Shown here: positions 1-7,041 of the stretch, one piece after another
Numbering within the stretch: the stretch's first letter is position 1
How the letters are laid out: each line of letters opens with the position of its first letter
From: an uncultured Candidatus Saccharibacteria bacterium
GTDB taxonomy: Bacteria; Patescibacteriota; Saccharimonadia; Saccharimonadales; Saccharimonadaceae
Direction of reading: 5' to 3'
Length of the DNA stretch: 16,673 nucleotides
NCBI GenBank assembly: GCA_938046115.1
Contig: CALIXX010000045.1
Location: 1-16,673 of the forward strand
The notes under the pieces: model-generated
Databases searched by the model: none
What the model was told of the DNA's origin: nothing
What the model saw: only the letters and a program-made list of their open reading frames with translations
Translations under genes and position numbers: made by a program

Positions 1-196
1 GAAAGCCACCACCCGCACCCCTCGCCGAGGTAATCAGCTGGGCTGTTACGAGCTTACGCGTTACTTTAGTAATATACGTTGGCGACACCCCCATTTGCCT
101 TGCCAAGCTCTGGTTCGTCACTGGCGATCGCAGGTCTGGATGCGCCAGCAAAATCACAATGCAGCAGGCCTGCTCAACTGCTCCTGATAATCTCAT
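1..196 (-). CDS. Rrf2 family transcriptional regulator, N-terminal part (cut by window edge)
   Basis: This is the first 65 residues of a gene that runs off the left edge; it is read on the minus strand from an ATG at 196. The protein opens with MRLSGAVEQACCIVILLA, followed by PVTNQSLARQMGVSPTYITK and a final AGGGF. That is the winged helix-turn-helix layout of Rrf2 regulators: helix 1, the 'S..LA..MGVSP.Y..K' recognition helix, and the Gly-rich wing entry. Family members (IscR, NsrR, RsrR, CymR) bind DNA as dimers and often sense Fe-S, NO or redox state through C-terminal cysteines, which lie outside the window. No ribosome binding site sits next to the ATG. An AGGAGG (246-251) instead precedes a 9-residue mini-ORF (201-230) that ends 4 bases before the start. 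The family is fairly sure; the signal sensed cannot be told. Confidence 0.8.
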   Translation of the reverse strand, partial: MRLSGAVEQACCIVILLAHPDLRSPVTNQSLARQMGVSPTYITKVTRKLVTAQLITSARGAGGGF

Positions 197-388
197 AGTT
201 TTATATGCGAGGTGCTATGCAGCCCACCATGCGCAGCAGCTCGCTCCTCCTTTCTTTGATTGTTGATAATGGATATCTACTATCTAGATTAGCATAGATT
301 ATCCCCTTTCGCAAGCGTGTTGTCTGCGAATACCCTAATGGCTATATACAAAAGTCTATCAACTAACTGGCAGAATCATCCAAAATAA

Positions 389-417
389 TTGTTATGCAAT
401 AAAGCAGATTATATGGT
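389..417 (+). promoter_or_regulatory. Promoter of the 459-737 gene
   Basis: TTGTTA (389-394), a 17-base spacer and TATGGT (412-417), in AT-rich DNA about 40 bases before the start codon. Downstream an AAGGAG (444-449) lies 9 bases before the ATG. Each hexamer differs from the sigma-70 consensus at two positions. Confidence 0.5.
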
Positions 418-458
418 AGAATAACGACACATAAGTTAGCCATAAGGAGTAAGCAGCT

Positions 459-737
459 ATGGAAAAACTCATTCGAACAGAAAATGACGCCTGGGAGGCC
501 TTTGCAAAAGCCAATGGCTCATCAAATCATAGAGCTCACGACCTATTCAAAATTGAGCGTCAGACGGGCTGCTGGGTGTTCCGCTGGGCAGACCGCGCCA
601 ATATGCCTATGGGGATGGCACCCTGGGTTGTGACTGATGATGGCAAGGCAATGAGGGTCGGCATACCTCTTTCGCTCAAGACAGTGCTGGCAGAGATCGC
701 AGAAAATACAGAAAATAGCGAAGCAACGGCGAAATAA
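459..737 (+). CDS. Small conserved-looking protein of unknown function (92 aa)
   Basis: I do not recognise this protein with certainty. It is soluble, with no signal peptide or membrane segment. A helical start (residues 5-20) is followed by a strand-rich core around residues 30-70 containing CWVFRWADRAN, APWVVTDDGKAMRV and a helix PLSLKTVLAEI. The aromatic WVFRW strand followed by VVTDDGK recalls small alpha/beta single-domain proteins such as YrhB/Imm35-like immunity proteins, but the match is too weak to name. The start is well supported: AAGGAG 9 bases upstream, a promoter at 389-417 and a terminator at 798-835, so this is a free-standing one-gene unit. It is divergent from the Rrf2 gene and shares its 262-base control region. 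It ends in TAA. Confidence 0.75.
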   Translation: MEKLIRTENDAWEAFAKANGSSNHRAHDLFKIERQTGCWVFRWADRANMPMGMAPWVVTDDGKAMRVGIPLSLKTVLAEIAENTENSEATAK

Positions 738-797
738 CGCTGACCTTTGCTAACCCCCCGAGAGCTAGGTCTCATCTGTGGTCTTGAACATGTATTT

Positions 798-835
798 TGC
801 TGGACTGATGAATAACAGCCCAGCATTTTCTTTTT
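798..835 (+). terminator. Rho-independent terminator of the 459-737 gene
   Basis: A TGCTGG (798-803) / CCAGCA (820-825) stem with a 16-base loop, followed directly by TTTTCTTTTT (826-835). The U-tract is on the plus-strand transcript only. It sits between two convergent genes. Confidence 0.65.
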
Positions 836-838
836 GTG

Positions 839-1691
839 CTACTTTGCGCGGTGGGCAAGCGGCTTCGTGCCTTTGTAGAGCAAGTAGCGGAATAGCCCCG
901 CTTCATACAGCGTGCTATAGCCATGCGATGCCATCACTGCATTGACAAAGAATGGCGCAAGCTTCGCATCTGGCTGGATCCAGGCAAATGGCCGGGCGAG
1001 CGACCGCAAGCGATGGTATGTTGGCATAACGGCCTCTGTCCAATCGGTCTCGCTTATATTTGCAAAGCCAGCCTGCTGCAGTGCCTGCGATATCTCACCG
1101 GGATTCTGCTGCCGCACACCAAAGCCACCAGCATGCTGCTCCAAAAAATCCATCATGCGCTGCTGGCGAGCCGACATATGGCGAGCATCGACCTCATAAT
1201 CAGCAAACACTACACGCCCACCAGGCTTAAGGATGCGATAAAATTCCTGCATCGTGGCTCGCATATCCTTTGCGTGCGATAGTGTCTCATTCACATACAC
1301 CACATCGAAATACTCGTCTGGGAAGTTGGTGTGCGAATAATCGCCGAGCACAAAGCGCGGCGCAGGAGTCATATGCCGCGACAACCTCTCAGATATCTTA
1401 ACCTCTCGTGGCGTGATAGTAATACCTATTACCTCACCCCCCCCCATTGGCCTGGACGAGGTATCGCGCCATCACGCCCTGGCCCGAGCCGGCATCGAGC
1501 ACACGGTCGGTCGGTTTAAGTTGCAGCTCCTTGGCAAACATCCGCAAGAAGTTCGCCTGAGCTTGCTGCTCATTCTTCGTCTCGCTCGTCCAATAGCCAG
1601 CGTGTTGCGATCGGCCCAGCACCATGTTGTAGCCAGCCCACGAGCCAAACCGCGAATAGTATGCTGCCACACCGTTGTTCTTTGTGTTCAT
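839..1691 (-). pseudogene. Class I SAM-dependent methyltransferase, split by a frameshift in a G9 tract
   Basis: Two overlapping reading frames make one methyltransferase. The N-terminal part (1694/1691 down to 1434) holds the SAM-binding loop VLDAGSGQG (about residues 64-72) and ends GGG-stop. The C-terminal part (from about 1447 to 839) continues with EVIGITITP, the acidic loop GDYSHTNFPDEYFDVVY, and LKPGGRVVFADYE, typical of the UbiE/Methyltransf_11 group. With eight G instead of nine (1437-1445) the frames join into about 283 residues, a normal size for small-molecule methyltransferases. Two ATGs stand in tandem. An AAGGAG (1698-1703) lies 6 bases before the second (1691) but only 3 before the first, so 1691 is preferred. 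A TATACT -10 lies at 1723-1728. The substrate is unknown. Either a real phase-variable or inactivated gene, or a base-call error in the homopolymer. Confidence 0.8.
1437..1445 (-). repeat. Homopolymer of nine G (minus strand) inside the methyltransferase
   Basis: Nine consecutive C on the plus strand, read as AAT-GGG-GGG-GGG-TGA on the coding strand. Loss of one G (or gain of two) restores the open frame. Tracts of this length are prone to slipped-strand mispairing in cells and to indel errors in sequencing. Confidence 0.9.
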
Positions 1692-1881
1692 CATTTTCTC
1701 CTTGTTACTGTACTTATCTTATAGTATAGCGTAGAACCAGTGGATATAGCGGATTTGTGGATCTTTCTCTGGTATGCCCTCGCTCTAGCTCCCTCCTCCT
1801 CTTTGTTGCCTTTCAAATTCTCTCCACTCACTCTATTTTTCCTACCTCAGATGAGCCTATTTTATTAAAGCATGAGCGATA

Positions 1882-1917
1882 TCATAATTATGACAATGGG
1901 GCGATTTGTAGTATCAT
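1882..1917 (+). promoter_or_regulatory. Promoter of the 1962-2612 gene with overlapping palindrome
   Basis: ATGACA (1890-1895), a 16-base spacer and TATCAT (1912-1917), each one mismatch from consensus. A 12-base perfect palindrome TCATAATTATGA (1882-1893) overlaps the -35 hexamer and could be an operator. It lies in the 270-base divergent region between the methyltransferase and this gene, which otherwise shows no gene. Confidence 0.5.
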
Positions 1918-1961
1918 ATATAAGTATAAGTGTTATACCAATGAGGTGAGGAGGAAACACA

Positions 1962-2612
1962 ATGCCAAAACCAGAAGCAGCTGGCCTGCCATGGCCAACC
2001 CAAGCAGCCCGTAGACAAACTACGCGCCAGTCTGACCCTGCCATCCGCGATAGCAGCGCCTACCGGCAAAAGCCTGCCGACGACACCGAGCGCACCACAT
2101 CAGCAACCGCGCAGAGCGAGCTCGATACAACCAAGAGCAAGCTTGCCACCCTGCAAAAGGCACTGCAGCACGTGACCGCTGTCGAGATTGGTGAGGCACA
2201 GCTCGGCACCAGTGCACGCGACTACATCAGCCACGCGCTCGAGGTATCGCGTGTTTTTTCTGAGCTAGAGCATCGCCGCATGCCTGTCAATGGCTCGTAC
2301 AATGGCCAGCCCTTCCAGGTATTACCCAGCTCCAGCCTCGAGCTGATCGAGCGCGACCTCGGCCGGGCGAGCTTTGGCCCCTATGGCCCAGCTGGCCTAA
2401 CCCGCGTTGGCCCTCAGCCCAAAGAAGAGCTTACACTCGATGACTACGTCGCCGATGCCACTGCTCAAGCCACGGCCGACTACAACACCAAGAAAAAGCA
2501 AGCCGACGAGCAAGCCAAGGTCGCCACCGAGCTCCAAACCGCTCAAGAGCTCCTCGAGCGCAAAGGCTACGGCGTGACCGCACCAGAGGCTGGCAAGACG
2601 AAAGTCGCCTAA
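1962..2612 (+). CDS. Unknown cytoplasmic protein with predicted coiled coil (216 aa)
   Basis: I do not recognise the family. Residues 1-50 are rich in Pro, Ala, Arg, Thr and Ser and look disordered. Residues 50-75 (SELDTTKSKLATLQKALQHV) form an amphipathic helix. The middle (75-150) has a mixed fold with motifs RDYISHALEVSRVFSELEHR and LELIERDLGRASFGPYGPAG. Residues 155-200 form a long Ala/Lys/Gln/Glu-rich helix. There is no signal peptide, membrane segment or cysteine. The start is firm: AGGAGG (1949-1954) lies 7 bases before the ATG. It is monocistronic, with the promoter at 1890-1917 and a strong terminator at 2636-2668. The coiled-coil ends around a compact core suggest a scaffold or oligomer-forming role, which is only a guess. 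It ends in TAA. Confidence 0.8.
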   Translation: MPKPEAAGLPWPTQAARRQTTRQSDPAIRDSSAYRQKPADDTERTTSATAQSELDTTKSKLATLQKALQHVTAVEIGEAQLGTSARDYISHALEVSRVFSELEHRRMPVNGSYNGQPFQVLPSSSLELIERDLGRASFGPYGPAGLTRVGPQPKEELTLDDYVADATAQATADYNTKKKQADEQAKVATELQTAQELLERKGYGVTAPEAGKTKVA

Positions 2613-2635
2613 CCAGCTCCATAAATATGCACACC

Positions 2636-2668
2636 AAGGTAAGTATTGTGACAATGCTTACCTTTTTT
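2636..2668 (+). terminator. Strong Rho-independent terminator after the 1962-2612 gene
   Basis: AAGGTAAGTATTG, loop TGA, CAATGCTTACCTT forms a 13-pair hairpin with one T-G wobble (2636-2664), and six T follow the stem-closing C (2663-2668). The U-tract lies on the plus-strand transcript only. Confidence 0.9.
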
Positions 2669-2751
2669 CGTTTGCACAGCAAAGTGCTTGCCGCTTCCTC
2701 CCCTGCTGGCTATGAGGCGCGATGTGTCTTAATATCTCTCTATACTATTCA

Positions 2752-3369
2752 TTATTTACTCTGCGTCGCCTGCTGCACATACGCCACTGCCCGGACGAAG
2801 TCGTCGATGAGTGTTTGGCGCATGGCACCGTTGTATAGCGCAGCGGCTGGGTGGTAAAGCGGAATGACGACGAACTCTCGCTCGTGCAAGCGCACTTTGC
2901 GCGGCTGGCCATGGTCGCGGCTAATGCGCAAGTCGGGGATAAATCCACCACCACTGTGCCGGCCAAGCGTCAGTACTGCCTTTGGCTGGATAATATCGAG
3001 TTGCCGCATGAGGTACGGCCAAAAGGCGCGCTTCTCCTCTGGCAGTGGGTCGCGATTATTGGGTGGGCGATATTTGACGATATTGGTAATGTACACATCG
3101 CTGCGCACCAGGCCAGCCGTGGCGAGCATTTCGTCCAGGAACTTCCCTGCCGCCCCCACAAAGGGCTTGCCCTGCAGGTCTTCGTTCTTACCGGGTGCTT
3201 CCCCCACAAAGACGATGTCGGCATTGGGGTTGCCATCGCCCAGCACCAGCTGTGTGGCCTGGGCGGCCAGCTCGGGGCAGAGCTTGGCAGCGATAATCTC
3301 ATCAGCGAGGTGTGCTAGCTGAGCGGCTTGGGTTTGGTCTGGCGTGGATGGGTCAAGTGGATGGGTCAT
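2752..3369 (-). CDS. Family 4 type uracil-DNA glycosylase lacking most Fe-S cysteines
   Basis: This enzyme removes uracil from DNA as the first step of base excision repair. The 205-residue protein shows the family 4 signatures: LVLGDGNP (41-48), GEAPG motif 1 (56-60), GKPFVGAAGKFLDEML (67-82), YITNIVKYRPPNNRDPLPEE (93-112), VLTLGR (132-137) and motif 2 HPAAALYN (173-180). Family 4 enzymes normally hold a 4Fe-4S cluster with four cysteines. Here only C31 remains near a ligand site. The third ligand position, in 'VKCRPP' of relatives, is Tyr100, and the fourth is replaced in KRAFWPYL. I chose the ATG at 3369 over an in-frame start at 3462: homology begins after it and a TATACT -10 lies 9 bases upstream with no ribosome binding site, which suggests a leaderless message. 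The 3462 start would overlap the upstream terminator. It ends in TAA. Confidence 0.93.
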   Translation of the reverse strand: MTHPLDPSTPDQTQAAQLAHLADEIIAAKLCPELAAQATQLVLGDGNPNADIVFVGEAPGKNEDLQGKPFVGAAGKFLDEMLATAGLVRSDVYITNIVKYRPPNNRDPLPEEKRAFWPYLMRQLDIIQPKAVLTLGRHSGGGFIPDLRISRDHGQPRKVRLHEREFVVIPLYHPAAALYNGAMRQTLIDDFVRAVAYVQQATQSK

Positions 3370-3378
3370 AATATATCT

Positions 3379-3384
3379 AGTATA
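3379..3384 (-). promoter_or_regulatory. -10 element of the uracil-DNA glycosylase gene
   Basis: TATACT on the minus strand, 9 bases before the ATG at 3369. No purine-rich ribosome binding site lies between them, so transcription would begin at or next to the start codon. The -35 match (TTGCTC, 3403-3408) is weak. Confidence 0.45.
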
Positions 3385-3448
3385 ACAATCGATGGGCGGG
3401 TGGAGCAAAAAATGATACTCTAGTAGCGCATCACGTATGAAATGTAGC

Positions 3449-3477
3449 AAAAACACCCCCACAAAAGGAGGTGTTTT
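3449..3477 (-). terminator. Rho-independent terminator of the PadR-ABC operon
   Basis: AAAACACC (3450-3457) pairs with GGTGTTTT (3470-3477). Read on the minus strand, the second arm runs into five T. It lies 40 bases after the permease stop and before the glycosylase promoter. The stem is nearly symmetric, so it could also work weakly on the plus strand. Confidence 0.75.
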
Positions 3478-3516
3478 GCTATGCGAGGAAGTAACGCGCT
3501 GAGTGTACTGTTTCCC

Positions 3517-5766
3517 CTACTCTGTCTGGTTTGCCTCTGGGTCGGTGAGCTTGCGCACCATGGGCAATACTAGGTAGATGCCGATGATAGCGGCGAGCAG
3601 CCCCCCACCAACGATGCCGAAGTACAGTGGTGAGAGCGTTGGCTTAAGTGAGGCGGAGAAGGTTGTGACGAAGACGGTACCAACCCACACCCCGATGGCG
3701 CACGAGAGGAGCGAGACGCTCAGCAGCGGTACCAGCGACTCCGTCATGATGAGGCGCTTGAGCTGGCCCAGGCGCATGCCACCGAGGCGCAGTGTGTAGA
3801 GCGAGCGGCGGCGTTCAAACAATCCACCAATCGTCGAGACGATCAAGCTTGCCACCGCGACGAAGAGCGTCACGCCCATACCAGCGTAGGCCATCTCAGC
3901 AAAGTTCTTGATGATAGGGTTGATCTGCGGATGCTTCTCGAAGTCCCCACTGCGGATGTAGAGAAAATCTTGCGGAGTCTGGCGAGCATACATGAGGGCA
4001 CGCACCTTCTCCACGTCATCATTATGGGCAACGGTCAGGAGATAATCCTTAGGGCCATTGGTGTTGACTGGCTGCTCGGCGAGCGAGACGGTCTTGACGA
4101 CGGCACCATTGAAATCGAGCAAAGCATAGTGATCACCCTGTGCACCGCTGGGGCAGCTGTGCTCGGTGTAGATAGCGAGGTCGCTGCAGCGGATGGCGCG
4201 AGCTTGGACGCGACCATTGTCACCAGCAATAGGATACATTGGGGCAACATTGGTGATGTATGGCTGCTCGCTCAGGATTTTTTGAGTATCGGGCTGCAAG
4301 GTATGATCTTGCGAAGTGATTGCTACAGCGTTGCTGCGCAGCTGCGAGTAACCGTTGTTGGCCACCGATGAAGCGTTGAGGGCATCAATACCACTCACCG
4401 CCGAGAGGTAGAAGCTCCCCGCAAAGAGGGCCAGCACTACCCCACTCACACTGCGGAAGACGGTCTGCGAATGAACTGCAATCCGCTTGCCCGCGATCAA
4501 GGCAGAGCCACTGCGTGCGTAGCGTGCCACGATGCGAGCGATTTTATTCGTCAGCCAGCCACCAGCCAGCACCAGGCCAAACATTACGCTGAGGAAGGCT
4601 GCGAAGAGAATGAGGGTCGGTGTAGAGCTCTCACTTGCTCGCTCAGCCATCCAGTCGTGCCCAGGCTTCGACGCCATCCAGCCAAAGATACTGAGGCCAA
4701 ATGCCAGGGGGATGACGCGCCACACCCGCAGCTTCTTCGTCTTTTCGGCTGAGCGTGAGACGCCCAGTGGTGAGAGTTGTGCCTTGCGCATCCGGCGCCA
4801 GTTGACATACGTCGTTAGGCCGAGGGTCACGCCAACAATGACGACATACTGGTACCACTGCAGCGCAAGATCAGCTGGCCAGAAACGCATGTCGCCATAG
4901 GAGAAGCCATAAAGCGAGCTCTGCGTCAGCGTAAAGATAACGAGACCCAGCACCACACCAGCCAGCGAAGCCAGCAGCGACTCAAGCAGCAGCACACGGG
5001 CCACTTGCCCCTTGGTCGCACCCACAAGGCGCAGAGCGGCGTAGCGCTTCTCGCGCTGTGCCCCACCCAGCTGCGTAGCAACAGCAACGAAGGTGACGAT
5101 TGGGAAGAGCAAGATCGATCCACCCACGACCAGCATCATCAGCGAGAATGGGTCGAAGGCAACGCTCTTCGCTGTGCCATTGACATCGGTAATGTAGACG
5201 TCGGCGTAGGAGTTGGGCTGCCCATTTTTCTTAGCATATTGGTTGCTCTTCTCAACCTCCTCCGCACTCACACCCTTGACCAAGGAGAGGTCATCGGGGC
5301 TCGCAGAGTACTCGTCTGGCAGCGTGCCGAGGTTGGTGGTGAGGCCAGCAAAGCGCTCGAGAATCTTATCCTCTGGGTGCTGGGCGATCGCCGCTGCTAG
5401 CCCCTTGGAGAGGTAGTATTCACCTGCCTTTGGCGTGTCTATCTTGGCAAATTTGGCGGACTTCTCGGTGCTCTGCAGCGAGATGACGCTAATCGTCTTG
5501 CCTCGCCACTCGTCTTTGTTGCCCCGCTCAATGCCACCAGCTTTGAGCGGCTCTTGGCCGGTTGCTTGTGGCTTTTGGGGAGTGCGCTGGGCCTGTGTAA
5601 TGGTATTCGAGATGATCGTTCGGTTTTGGCGGCCCACCAAGCCATTGAGCCCAGCGGCCATATAGCACAGCATAACGATACCAAGCGAGATAGCTGCTGC
5701 TGTGAGGCCCAGGCGCATCATCGATTGCCGGCCCGATTTTTTTAGTAATAACCAACTGACGCTCAT
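3517..5766 (-). CDS. ABC transporter permease with two FtsX-type (MacB-like) domains
   Basis: This is the membrane subunit partnering the ATPase just upstream. The 749-residue protein has about ten membrane segments: one near residues 20-41, three in the first FtsX domain (about 207-231, 258-280, 304-322), three in the middle (about 350-366, 382-405, 436-457) and three in the second FtsX domain (about 628-648, 676-700, 712-735). Two outer domains of about 165 residues each lie between TM1-TM2 and TM7-TM8. The FtsX hallmarks REKRYAALRLVGATKGQVAR and ERRRSLYTLRLGGMRLGQLK are duplicated. Such permeases act as mechanotransmitters or in export of peptides, lipids or drugs rather than classic import. 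I chose the ATG at 5766: GGGAGGG lies about 7 bases upstream and it sits one base after the ATPase stop. An in-frame start at 5829 would overlap the ATPase by 62 bases. The substrate is unknown. Confidence 0.93.
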   Translation of the reverse strand: MSVSWLLLKKSGRQSMMRLGLTAAAISLGIVMLCYMAAGLNGLVGRQNRTIISNTITQAQRTPQKPQATGQEPLKAGGIERGNKDEWRGKTISVISLQSTEKSAKFAKIDTPKAGEYYLSKGLAAAIAQHPEDKILERFAGLTTNLGTLPDEYSASPDDLSLVKGVSAEEVEKSNQYAKKNGQPNSYADVYITDVNGTAKSVAFDPFSLMMLVVGGSILLFPIVTFVAVATQLGGAQREKRYAALRLVGATKGQVARVLLLESLLASLAGVVLGLVIFTLTQSSLYGFSYGDMRFWPADLALQWYQYVVIVGVTLGLTTYVNWRRMRKAQLSPLGVSRSAEKTKKLRVWRVIPLAFGLSIFGWMASKPGHDWMAERASESSTPTLILFAAFLSVMFGLVLAGGWLTNKIARIVARYARSGSALIAGKRIAVHSQTVFRSVSGVVLALFAGSFYLSAVSGIDALNASSVANNGYSQLRSNAVAITSQDHTLQPDTQKILSEQPYITNVAPMYPIAGDNGRVQARAIRCSDLAIYTEHSCPSGAQGDHYALLDFNGAVVKTVSLAEQPVNTNGPKDYLLTVAHNDDVEKVRALMYARQTPQDFLYIRSGDFEKHPQINPIIKNFAEMAYAGMGVTLFVAVASLIVSTIGGLFERRRSLYTLRLGGMRLGQLKRLIMTESLVPLLSVSLLSCAIGVWVGTVFVTTFSASLKPTLSPLYFGIVGGGLLAAIIGIYLVLPMVRKLTDPEANQTE

Positions 5767-5767
5767 G

Positions 5768-6448
5768 CTACATCCCTCCCGAGATCTGCCCATCACGCAC
5801 GATAATCTCGCGGTCGGCATAGGCAGCAATGGTTGGCTCGTGGGTCACCATAATCACGGTGGTACCATATTGCTTGGCAGTAGCGATAAATAATTCCATC
5901 ACACGCTGCGAGTTGAGGCTGTCGAGCGAGCCAGTTGGCTCATCGGCAAACAGCACCTTGGGCTTGATGACCATCGCTCGGGCAATCGCCACCCGCTGCA
6001 TCTGCCCACCAGAGAGCTCACCGAGCATGTTACCTGCCTTATTGCCTAGCTCTACATTGTCCAGCCAGCGCTGAGCGGCTTCGTACGCCACAGCACGCTT
6101 CTCACCATTGAGCAGTAGTGGTAGCGCGACATTATCCAGTGCCGTGAGCTCTGGCACGAGCTGCCCAAACTGGAAGACGAAGCCAAAGGCTGTGCGCCTG
6201 AGGACGCTCCGCTGATCGTCATTAAGCTTGTCGATCCGCTTACCTGCGCAGTGAATCTCGCCACTATCGACAGGGGTAATCGCCGCTAAACTATGGAGCA
6301 ATGTACTCTTACCCGAGCCGCTCGGCCCCATAATGGCCAGCACTTCGCCCGGCATTACATCGAGCGACACGCCGCGCAATGCTTCCGTCTGGCCGAAGGA
6401 TTTCTTCAGGTTGCGGGCGCTAATGATTGGTTGGTTGGTTGGTCTCAT
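5768..6448 (-). CDS. ABC transporter ATP-binding protein (MacB/LolD-like)
   Basis: This is the ATPase that powers the permease encoded next. The 226-residue protein is complete: Walker A GPSGSGKST (41-49), Q-loop Gln93, signature LSGGQ (145-149), Walker B VLFADE with catalytic Glu170, D-loop SLD (174-176) and switch His203. The short length and the FVFQFGQLVPELTALDNVALPL segment after the Q-loop match the LolD/MacB/FtsE branch of export ABC proteins. It starts with ATG 9 bases after an AAGGAGG (6458-6464), and its first 29 bases overlap the end of the PadR gene in another frame. The permease start is one base after its TAG. Tight overlap and coupling support a PadR-ATPase-permease operon. A CCAA tetranucleotide repeat lies directly after the start codon. 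Confidence 0.96.
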   Translation of the reverse strand: MRPTNQPIISARNLKKSFGQTEALRGVSLDVMPGEVLAIMGPSGSGKSTLLHSLAAITPVDSGEIHCAGKRIDKLNDDQRSVLRRTAFGFVFQFGQLVPELTALDNVALPLLLNGEKRAVAYEAAQRWLDNVELGNKAGNMLGELSGGQMQRVAIARAMVIKPKVLFADEPTGSLDSLNSQRVMELFIATAKQYGTTVIMVTHEPTIAAYADREIIVRDGQISGGM

Positions 6449-6971
6449 TGATCAGTTCCTCCTTAAGTTTGGTTAAGCGCGACGTCGTTAGCTCAATCCA
6501 GCGCAGGTCTGCCTCCAGATGGTACAGTGCGTGGTCGATGAGCAACGTGTCGGCTAGGTTGCTTTCGCGGCGGCGGCTTGTGAGGTCGCGCATCCGCTGA
6601 ATATGGGCTTGCCGCTGGTTGTCTAGGTAGGGCGCGGCATCACCTTCGCGCAGGATTGCCAGCACGGTCTTGACGTACATATTGGCCTGCGACTGATGCG
6701 ATGGCAGCTCGGGCGCTTCCAGCCAAGCCTGCAGGTCTTGCTTGCCCTGCTCAGTAATGGCATAGCGCACCCGGTCTGGCCCACCAGACTCACTAGTGTC
6801 GACAACCTCCTCCACTTTGTTGTCGCGCTTGAGGCGCCCCAATGTCGAGTAGACCTGCCCTGGCAAAATTGGCTTATCTTTGCCAAAGAAGCCATCGTAC
6901 TGCTTCTTCAGCTCATAGCCATAGTTTGGCGCATTCGCCAACAATCCGAGTAATGTATATTGAACGTTCAT
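6420..6971 (-). CDS. PadR family transcriptional regulator
   Basis: This is probably the repressor of its own operon. The 183-residue protein has the PadR winged helix: YTLLGLLANAPNYGYELKKQ (from residue 5), PGQVYSTLGRLKRDN (recognition helix), and a wing ending GPDRVRYAITEQGKQDLQAWL. A C-terminal dimerisation region of PadR type (Vir family) follows, with helices around residues 90-130 and 140-170 including RWIELTTSRLTKLKEEL. PadR proteins next to ABC export genes usually release their operators on binding a drug or stress ligand. I chose the ATG at 6971 because the conserved N-terminus MNVQYTLLG begins there; a start five codons earlier would put the coding region inside an operator. There is no clear ribosome binding site. 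A TATAGT -10 lies 6 bases before the ATG. It ends in TAG, 29 bases inside the ATPase gene. Confidence 0.94.
   Translation of the reverse strand: MNVQYTLLGLLANAPNYGYELKKQYDGFFGKDKPILPGQVYSTLGRLKRDNKVEEVVDTSESGGPDRVRYAITEQGKQDLQAWLEAPELPSHQSQANMYVKTVLAILREGDAAPYLDNQRQAHIQRMRDLTSRRRESNLADTLLIDHALYHLEADLRWIELTTSRLTKLKEELINETNQPTNH
6427..6442 (-). repeat. Four tandem TTGG (CCAA) units in the PadR-ATPase overlap
   Basis: TTGG occurs four times in a row on the plus strand. It encodes the last codons of PadR (ETNQPTNH) and, in another frame, codons 3-8 of the ATPase (PTNQPI). Gain or loss of one unit would shift both frames at once: only the extreme PadR C-terminus, but nearly the whole ATPase. Confidence 0.8.
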
Positions 6972-6977
6972 ATCTCT

Positions 6978-7006
6978 ACTATACACCGAGTGACTAGCGA
7001 GTGCAA
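6978..7006 (-). promoter_or_regulatory. Candidate start-proximal promoter of padR
   Basis: TTGCAC (7001-7006), a 17-base spacer and TATAGT (6978-6983), on the minus strand. The -10 ends 6 bases before the padR ATG, so a transcript from here would be leaderless. The -10 lies inside the lower operator. Confidence 0.4.
6980..6996. promoter_or_regulatory. PadR-like operator, site 2 (imperfect)
   Basis: TATACACCGAGTGACTA agrees with the perfect site at 7014-7030 in 13 of 17 positions, and the two sites are 34 bases apart. It overlaps the start-proximal -10 of padR, fitting autorepression. Confidence 0.55.
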
Positions 7007-7011
7007 GCCTT

Positions 7012-7041
7012 ATTATACACTTAGTGTATAGTTTGGGTCAG
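7012..7041 (-). promoter_or_regulatory. Main candidate promoter of the PadR-ABC operon
   Basis: A perfect TATAAT (7012-7017) preceded after 18 bases by CTGACC (7036-7041; 4 of 6 match). The -10 and part of the spacer lie inside the perfect operator, so bound repressor would block RNA polymerase. Confidence 0.5.
7014..7030. promoter_or_regulatory. PadR-like operator, site 1 (perfect inverted repeat)
   Basis: TATACACTTAGTGTATA has two 8-base arms around one central base. Location upstream of padR, overlap with the -10, and a second related copy at 6980 make it the likely PadR binding site. Binding is inferred, not shown. Confidence 0.7.

Noticed and set aside
265..303. GATAAT...ATTATC inverted repeat in the divergent region near the Rrf2 gene
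   Set aside because: Only the 6-base ends and a central TCTAGA match; the arms between do not pair, so it is not a convincing operator.
839..1694. TGA readthrough as explanation of the split methyltransferase
   Set aside because: Reading the TGA after the G tract as an amino acid only reaches a TAA about a dozen codons later and does not enter the C-terminal frame; a one-base length change is needed.
1757..2014. An 85-codon plus-strand open frame upstream of the 1962 gene
   Set aside because: It runs through the promoter and ribosome binding site of the 1962 gene and overlaps its start in another frame.
2851..3322. Two plus-strand frames of about 150 codons opposite the glycosylase
   Set aside because: They lie wholly antisense to a clearly conserved enzyme; high GC at third positions creates such open antisense frames.
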